A stretch of 8,051 nucleotides of DNA from Oscillospiraceae bacterium (GTDB lineage Bacteria; Bacillota; Clostridia; Oscillospirales; Ruminococcaceae), in assembly GCA_031271475.1 (NCBI GenBank), contig JAISVP010000135.1:1-8051 (forward strand), in the 5' to 3' direction. Both the position numbers and the translations under genes were made by a program. Every line of letters starts with the position of its first letter. The stretch's first letter is position 1. The notes under the pieces were generated by a model, which saw only the letters and a list, made by a program, of their open reading frames with translations, did no database searches and was not told where the DNA came from. Shown here piece after piece: positions 3,781-8,051 of this stretch.

Positions 3781-6444
3781 ATGGCAGAATATATTACCGT
3801 AAAAGAACTTGAAACAAGGGTCAGAATTTGGTCCGGAAGGAAGGGAATAAAAACACTTAATCCGGTGGATACACTGAGGTATATTGTTTTAAACAACAGT
3901 TATCTGTGTGAGAAATTAGGATGGTCAGGTCAAAAACTTGACAATATGAAAGGACGTCTTATTGACGAACGGCAGCTGTCGGCGGGAAAGGACGCACCCT
4001 GTCAGTGTGAATCTATGACGCAGTTTTTGCAGGCGGCATTCGATGAACAGGAACCGGACAGTCCGTTTGACTTTAATAAACTCATTATAGGTCTTATGAA
4101 GTCGTTTGAAACACGGACGTTCTTCCGCGATTTTGATATAAGAGTGGAGGTCATTATTGCAAATCCTCCGCTGTACCTGACTTTTGAGGAGTATGAAAGT
4201 TTTGAAAAAAGCAAGAGCGTTTTAATCAGTCCTACGGAATTTTCCGATTTGTTGCTCAAAAGAGCCGAGGAAGACGGCATATTTGTATTGAATTTCTATT
4301 ATGTTCTCAATTACATAATAGAATCTGATACTCTGCTTGGAAAGTTCGGATTGACGGAGGAATTCCGTGAAATGACAAGGGATATGATTGTCTTTGCGGC
4401 ACAGCAGGCCGCTGACAGAGAGGATGCGCCTGAAGACGGCAAGGTTAAATTTGACAGTCAGCTTAAAGAGGGTCTCAGCCGCCAGTCACGTGAGGAATTG
4501 CGCCGTAAGTCAGAGGAATATCCGTTTAATTTTGCGGCGTTTGTGCTGTATTTTTATGACAACCATAAGGAAATAAGAGAGTTTTTCGGGAATGTCAATA
4601 TCCGCCTGAATAAAATTAATAAGGAAACCCATATCTTTGCGACTGCTAAGGACTTGGCAAAGCGTGTCGAGGAAGTTGTCGTTGTTAAGAGCCGCGCCGT
4701 CGATCTGCCGGAATTCAGCCGTAAACTCTATCCTACGCTTGAAGCGTTCGGAATTCTTCTGACCAGTGAGGATAAACTCAATGACGAATTCCCGATTACC
4801 GGACGTGACAGGGAAATTGAAGAAGCTACGGAATGCCTGCTTAGAATGCAGAAAAACAGCCTGTGTTTGGTAGGGGAGCCCGGTGTGGGTAAGTCTTCGG
4901 TTGCGTATGAGCTTGCAAGACGGATTGTGAAAGGCACAGTTCCTCCAATGTTGCAGGACAGGCATATTGTTGAAATCCGTTTGCTTGATATTGTTTCCGG
5001 TGCAAAAACTCCCGAGGACGGTGCGAAACTGTTCAAATCCGCACTCGGTGAGGCGCGTCACGGCAGAATAATTCTGTTTATTGATGAAATTCATATCCTT
5101 ATTACGGAGAAGTCTTTTGACGCTTCCAATATTTTGAAACCGTACCTTACGGACAAAGTGGGCATTTCTATCATCGGGGCGACTACCAATGACGAATATT
5201 CCAAATATATAAGACGTGACGGTGCGCTGGACCGCCGTTTTACCGCACTTAGAATTGACGAGCCGGGCAGGGATACCGTTGTTGAAATACTCAAAAGGTC
5301 GAAATTGGGTTATGAAAAGCATTTCGGTGTGTCGATTGCGGATGACGCGATTGAATCTGTAGCCGATTACAGCCGCCTTATTATGGATAAGAACAACCCC
5401 GATAAGTCTTTGGAAATTATGGAGGGTACCTGTTCGCATATTGTTGTCGCCGAAAGTTTACTGCATCCGGAAGAGCAGACTTTCGACCATGATCCGTTCC
5501 CGGTTGACAGAGTGAATGTAGCCGAAAGAGTCGGCAGGACTTTGGGTTTGCCGTTAGGATTTCTTATGTCAGAGGATAATCCCGATTACGATTATGACAG
5601 GCTTAAAGACAGCTTTGCGCAATATATCTTCGGTCAGGAGAAGGTTTTGTCGTCTGTTTCAAACCATCTTGCCAATGCGTTTACTTTGCATGAGGAAGGC
5701 AAACCGCTTGCAAGTTTCCTGTTCGCCGGGCCTACCGGAACCGGTAAGAGTGAGTTTGCAGGAACAATTGCGGATATAGTTCTCGGCGGGCGCGAAACAC
5801 ATCTGAATGTGCTCGATATGGCGGAGTTTGCGGAAAAGAGCGCGCTTACAAAACTTATAGGGTCGCCTCCGGGACACGGCGATGCGGACGCTCTTGACTT
5901 CGTTGACGAGCTGCAGAAGAAACCGCCGTCAGTTATTGCAGTTGACGGAATTGAAAACGCTCATCCGGATGTCATTAAGATTTTCAGTAAAATTTTAGAT
6001 GAAGGTAAACTGACAAACACAAAAGAACGCAGTGTAAACTTTGAGAATACCATTATTGTGTTTACAAGCAATTACGGTTTTACGCCCGGCGCCGACCGGA
6101 ATACGGCAATTGAAAACCTTAAGAAACAGGCGGGTGCGGACTTCATAAACCGTATGGACGATGTGGTGATTTTTGAAACTCTCGGCACGGACAGTTTGGT
6201 TAAAATTGCTAAACGTGAAATTACAAAGCTTGTCGGGAAGTTCAGTAAGCGCGGGTACAGTATAAAAGTTGATGAATCCGTTTACAGGCAGATTGCTGTG
6301 GATTTCAATGAAGCACGCGCGCTTAAGAGCTTTATAAAAAGTGACGTTACCGGCGGCATAAGAGATGCTGCCAAGCGGTTAGGTTCAAATACAAAGTCGA
6401 TTGCAGTCACTCTCGACGGGAACGGAAAACTGCTGTTCAGTTAG
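3781..6444 (+). CDS. Divergent ClpA/ClpB-lineage double AAA+ ATPase with repeated Clp_N-like N-terminus
   Basis: The 887-residue cytoplasmic protein has no signal peptide. Residues 1-300 are helical and look like four divergent Clp_N half-repeats (around 25-55, 95-125, 168-195, 248-278). The first AAA+ domain (about 335-555) has Walker A GEPGVGKS (365-372), Walker B ILFIDEI (D435, E436), sensor-1 N470 and arginine fingers R485/R486. The second (about 610-887) has Walker A GPTGTGKS (650-657), sensor-1 N764 and arginine finger R791. Three odd features stand out. Pore loop 1 reads GAKTPED where family members have GxKYRG. Pore loop 2 reads PPGHGD where they have PPGYVG. The second Walker B reads VDGIE, with G723 in place of the catalytic Glu. 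No ClpB middle coiled coil lies between the domains and no ClpP-docking IGL/F loop precedes R791. It is a single-gene transcription unit divergent from the GH9 gene. The family is clear; the role (remodelling factor, scaffold or regulator) is unknown. Confidence 0.9.
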   Translation: MAEYITVKELETRVRIWSGRKGIKTLNPVDTLRYIVLNNSYLCEKLGWSGQKLDNMKGRLIDERQLSAGKDAPCQCESMTQFLQAAFDEQEPDSPFDFNKLIIGLMKSFETRTFFRDFDIRVEVIIANPPLYLTFEEYESFEKSKSVLISPTEFSDLLLKRAEEDGIFVLNFYYVLNYIIESDTLLGKFGLTEEFREMTRDMIVFAAQQAADREDAPEDGKVKFDSQLKEGLSRQSREELRRKSEEYPFNFAAFVLYFYDNHKEIREFFGNVNIRLNKINKETHIFATAKDLAKRVEEVVVVKSRAVDLPEFSRKLYPTLEAFGILLTSEDKLNDEFPITGRDREIEEATECLLRMQKNSLCLVGEPGVGKSSVAYELARRIVKGTVPPMLQDRHIVEIRLLDIVSGAKTPEDGAKLFKSALGEARHGRIILFIDEIHILITEKSFDASNILKPYLTDKVGISIIGATTNDEYSKYIRRDGALDRRFTALRIDEPGRDTVVEILKRSKLGYEKHFGVSIADDAIESVADYSRLIMDKNNPDKSLEIMEGTCSHIVVAESLLHPEEQTFDHDPFPVDRVNVAERVGRTLGLPLGFLMSEDNPDYDYDRLKDSFAQYIFGQEKVLSSVSNHLANAFTLHEEGKPLASFLFAGPTGTGKSEFAGTIADIVLGGRETHLNVLDMAEFAEKSALTKLIGSPPGHGDADALDFVDELQKKPPSVIAVDGIENAHPDVIKIFSKILDEGKLTNTKERSVNFENTIIVFTSNYGFTPGADRNTAIENLKKQAGADFINRMDDVVIFETLGTDSLVKIAKREITKLVGKFSKRGYSIKVDESVYRQIAVDFNEARALKSFIKSDVTGGIRDAAKRLGSNTKSIAVTLDGNGKLLFS

Positions 6445-6606
6445 AGCCTGTTAAATATCTTTTGGCAAGTGTCATTTTCAGCAAAATTTCCGTTTTTCAG
6501 CGTTAAAATTCCTTGTAAGGCGCAAGCATTACTGCGGAATTTTGCCTAGAAAAGCCAAAAATCTAACAAAAAGCACAATCACAAAAAGATATTGAACAGG
6601 CTCTTA
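6441..6606. mobile_element. 160-bp MITE-like element with TTA target duplication, inserted at the AAA+ stop codon
   Basis: The element itself spans 6444-6603. Its ends are 20-bp terminal inverted repeats matching at 19 of 20 positions (6444-6463, beginning GAGCCTGTT, and 6584-6603). TTA directly flanks both ends (6441-6443 and 6604-6606), as a 3-bp target duplication. It has no coding capacity, and its interior is partly self-complementary (6481-6492 against 6534-6545), so it can fold. GAGCC-type ends with a TNA target recall the IS1031-like group of the IS5 family, but that link is from memory and needs a search. The target lies across the last sense codon and stop codon of the AAA+ gene, and the first G of the element restores TAG. 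Confidence 0.85.
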
Positions 6607-6638
6607 GGAAATTTCTTCCGAATACGCAAAATAACAAT

Positions 6639-6670
6639 AAAAAATCAGACAGAAATCTGTCTGATTTTTT
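6639..6670. terminator. Bidirectional terminator between the convergent AAA+ and GH128 genes
   Basis: TCAGACAG (6645-6652) pairs with CTGTCTGA (6657-6664) around a 4-nt loop. The stem is flanked by A6 on the left and T6 on the right, so each strand has a G/C-containing stem followed by a run of U. It serves the AAA+ transcript coming from the left (after the MITE) and the GH128 transcript ending at 6687 from the right. Confidence 0.92.
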
Positions 6671-6686
6671 GCTGCATCAGTAAAAG

Positions 6687-8051
6687 TTAAGAACACAGTA
6701 AATATTCTTTTAAGGACTTAAAATTAGGTGCGTACGAACTTTGACTGCCAAATTTTTTCTTATAATCAACAAGGAAAAACACATCAATTTCTATATCAAT
6801 CCGATCCCCTTCTATCGGGACGTCAGGGGTAGGATTATCCGGGTCATACCCTTTAGGATTGCCCGTATCCCTGTAGAGTTCCCCCAGTTCTTTAAGCTGG
6901 GGATTTTCTTTGTCATATGTGAATAAAGTTGATCCCCATGCGTCATACCAGTCCGGGTTGTTCATCGGAAACCATGCGAACCGCTCCACATACCGGCGTT
7001 TGTTAAAGCCTTCAACAGTATACTGAATAATCTGTTTTGCCGCCTCTACCACATTTGCACGGTATTCATCGCTGTCACCCGGCTGTCCGGGCGCAATACT
7101 CTGATGCCGCAGACCGTATTCTGTAATCCAAATCGGTTTTTGATATTTTTCATATATTTTGTCTATCTGCAATAAAAAGGCATCCGCAAAAGCTTTGCCC
7201 TGATCGGGATTAGCTCCTGTCCCCCAGTCGTCACAGTAAGTATGCAGGACAATAAAATCCACTTGGTTATCTACTAAGTCCATGAACTGCGAAAGCCATG
7301 TGTCACTGTAAGTATTTGTGGCATCGTCATACAGCCATGAATGACACATAACAGGGGAACCGATACGGATTTTATTGCGGTTCGGAATAAAATACTTTTT
7401 CCAAAGGTCGGCGGCTTCCTGCGGACTTATATTGGATTCCTGCTGTAAATCCGGCTCGTTAAATCCAAGGATTTGAGAATACTTATCCGTAAACTCCGCC
7501 GTGTTCATTTTCTCTGTGCCAACGCCGTTCCAAAACTGCGGAACATATTCAAGCGGGGTGTTCTGCGGCTGGTCATGATTCCAGTTGTAATACCATGACA
7601 GGTTCATATTCGGCAGATTGGCAACAATATCACTGCCTATGCCCTTTTTGCTGACATAGAAAGTCCGCTGTCCTGTAAAGACCTTCCTGCCGTCAATTTC
7701 TGTGACTATCGCAATTGTATGGGCTCTGACTTCGGTAATATAGAAATTGAGTGAGAGCAAGTTTGTCATTGCAGCCGATTCCCCGTCCAGATATAATTCA
7801 TACATTGCCGAAGGGTCCAGTGCCTGCCATTCCACTGTAATTTCCCCTGCCGGCACAAGTTGTCCTGCCGCCGGATATGTAATCGCTGTTTCCCGCCATT
7901 CATTTACTCTGTCGGGTGCATTGACAGCGAATACAGTTAAATGTGAAGACAGAATTACGACCGCCGTCAAAAGCATTAATAATATTTTTAAGCTTTGCGG
8001 TTTGTTTGTTCGGTTCCGGAATTGAGTTCCGGCGGGTTTTAAAGCATTTCT
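6687..8051 (-). CDS. Secreted GH128 endo-beta-1,3-glucanase with N-terminal Ig-like domain, 5' end outside the window
   Basis: The frame stays open to the right edge. The only in-window ATG (7976) has no ribosome site and would give a signal peptide with no basic residues. The 25 codons upstream of it are rich in K and R and lead into the hydrophobic core, so the true start probably lies beyond 8051; 7976 is the alternative. Numbered from that ATG: signal core (1-19), an Ig-like beta domain (about 30-110), then the GH128 (Glyco_hydro_cc) TIM barrel (about 118-372). It shows LSWYYNWNHD (126-135), LGFNEPD with acid/base E174, VLHTYCD (243-249) and WITEYGL with nucleophile E286. The family hydrolyses beta-1,3-glucan. 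After an Asp/Pro-rich linker, the last 40 residues are a basic/aromatic tail with no clear domain, perhaps a decayed dockerin helix (DVFFLVDYKKK). It converges on the AAA+ gene and shares its terminator. Confidence 0.88.
   Translation of the reverse strand, partial: RNALKPAGTQFRNRTNKPQSLKILLMLLTAVVILSSHLTVFAVNAPDRVNEWRETAITYPAAGQLVPAGEITVEWQALDPSAMYELYLDGESAAMTNLLSLNFYITEVRAHTIAIVTEIDGRKVFTGQRTFYVSKKGIGSDIVANLPNMNLSWYYNWNHDQPQNTPLEYVPQFWNGVGTEKMNTAEFTDKYSQILGFNEPDLQQESNISPQEAADLWKKYFIPNRNKIRIGSPVMCHSWLYDDATNTYSDTWLSQFMDLVDNQVDFIVLHTYCDDWGTGANPDQGKAFADAFLLQIDKIYEKYQKPIWITEYGLRHQSIAPGQPGDSDEYRANVVEAAKQIIQYTVEGFNKRRYVERFAWFPMNNPDWYDAWGSTLFTYDKENPQLKELGELYRDTGNPKGYDPDNPTPDVPIEGDRIDIEIDVFFLVDYKKKFGSQSSYAPNFKSLKEYLLCS
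8016..8032. repeat. Small perfect inverted repeat in the 5' part of the GH128 frame
   Basis: CCGGAA (8016-8021) and TTCCGG (8027-8032) are perfect 6-bp arms around 5 nt. Part of it (8023-8037) matches 3601-3615 in the GH9 leader at 14 of 15 positions. It may be a leader structure if translation starts downstream, or it may simply be coding sequence. Confidence 0.35.

Noticed and set aside
3552..3896. Upstream extension of the GH9 frame by 115 codons
   Set aside because: It runs through both promoters and into the divergent gene. The perfect AAGGAGGT and signal peptide place the start at 3551.
4510..5439. 309-codon open frame on the minus strand inside the AAA+ gene
   Set aside because: It is antisense to well-conserved Walker and sensor motifs, lacks a ribosome site and its translation resembles no family; it follows from the codon use of the real gene.
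3781..6444. T6SS ClpV or ClpP-partner ClpC
   Set aside because: There are no secretion-system neighbours, and neither the ClpP-docking loop nor the pore tyrosines expected for those proteins are present.
7747..8025. Plus-strand 92-codon frame at the right end
   Set aside because: It is the complement of the GH128 signal peptide and Ig-like domain.

Overview
The window reads as a chromosomal stretch from a fibre-degrading, low-to-mid-GC Gram-positive gut or rumen bacterium of the Ruminococcus type (Oscillospiraceae). The grounds are a dockerin-like Ca-loop repeat attached to a family 9 cellulase, secreted glycoside hydrolases with Gram-positive signal peptides, strong AAGGAGG-type ribosome binding sites and consensus sigma-A promoters. 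The genus is an inference; there is no rRNA or marker gene here.

Layout. On the minus strand, 1-329 is the N-terminal end of a secreted GH18 chitinase-type protein, with its own promoter at 355-383. A palindromic terminator at 463-497 separates it from a 982-residue secreted GH9 cellulase (603-3551, minus), which carries an N-terminal carbohydrate-binding-like domain, an Ig-like domain, the catalytic domain, a half-eroded dockerin and an extra C-terminal domain. A divergent intergenic region (3552-3780) holds two back-to-back, perfectly consensus promoters and a structured leader for the GH9 gene. The plus-strand promoter drives a solitary 887-residue double-AAA+ ATPase of the ClpA/ClpB lineage (3781-6444). 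Its stop codon is the exact insertion point of a 160-bp MITE-like element (6444-6603) with a TTA target duplication. A bidirectional terminator (6639-6670) follows, and then a convergent minus-strand gene for a secreted GH128 endo-beta-1,3-glucanase (6687 to the right edge; its start probably lies outside the window).

How the parts fit. The three hydrolases (GH18, GH9, GH128) are separate transcription units, not an operon. Together they would cover chitin-type, cellulose-type and beta-1,3-glucan linkages, a set that suits fungal or oomycete walls as well as plant fibre. The AAA+ gene has no partner gene next to it. It is the most unusual item. Its N-terminal 300 residues look like four divergent Clp_N half-repeats. 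Both substrate-gripping pore-loop tyrosines are replaced, the second Walker B glutamate is glycine, and the ClpB middle domain and the ClpP-docking loop are both absent. I found no CRISPR array, tRNA, rRNA or phage genes.
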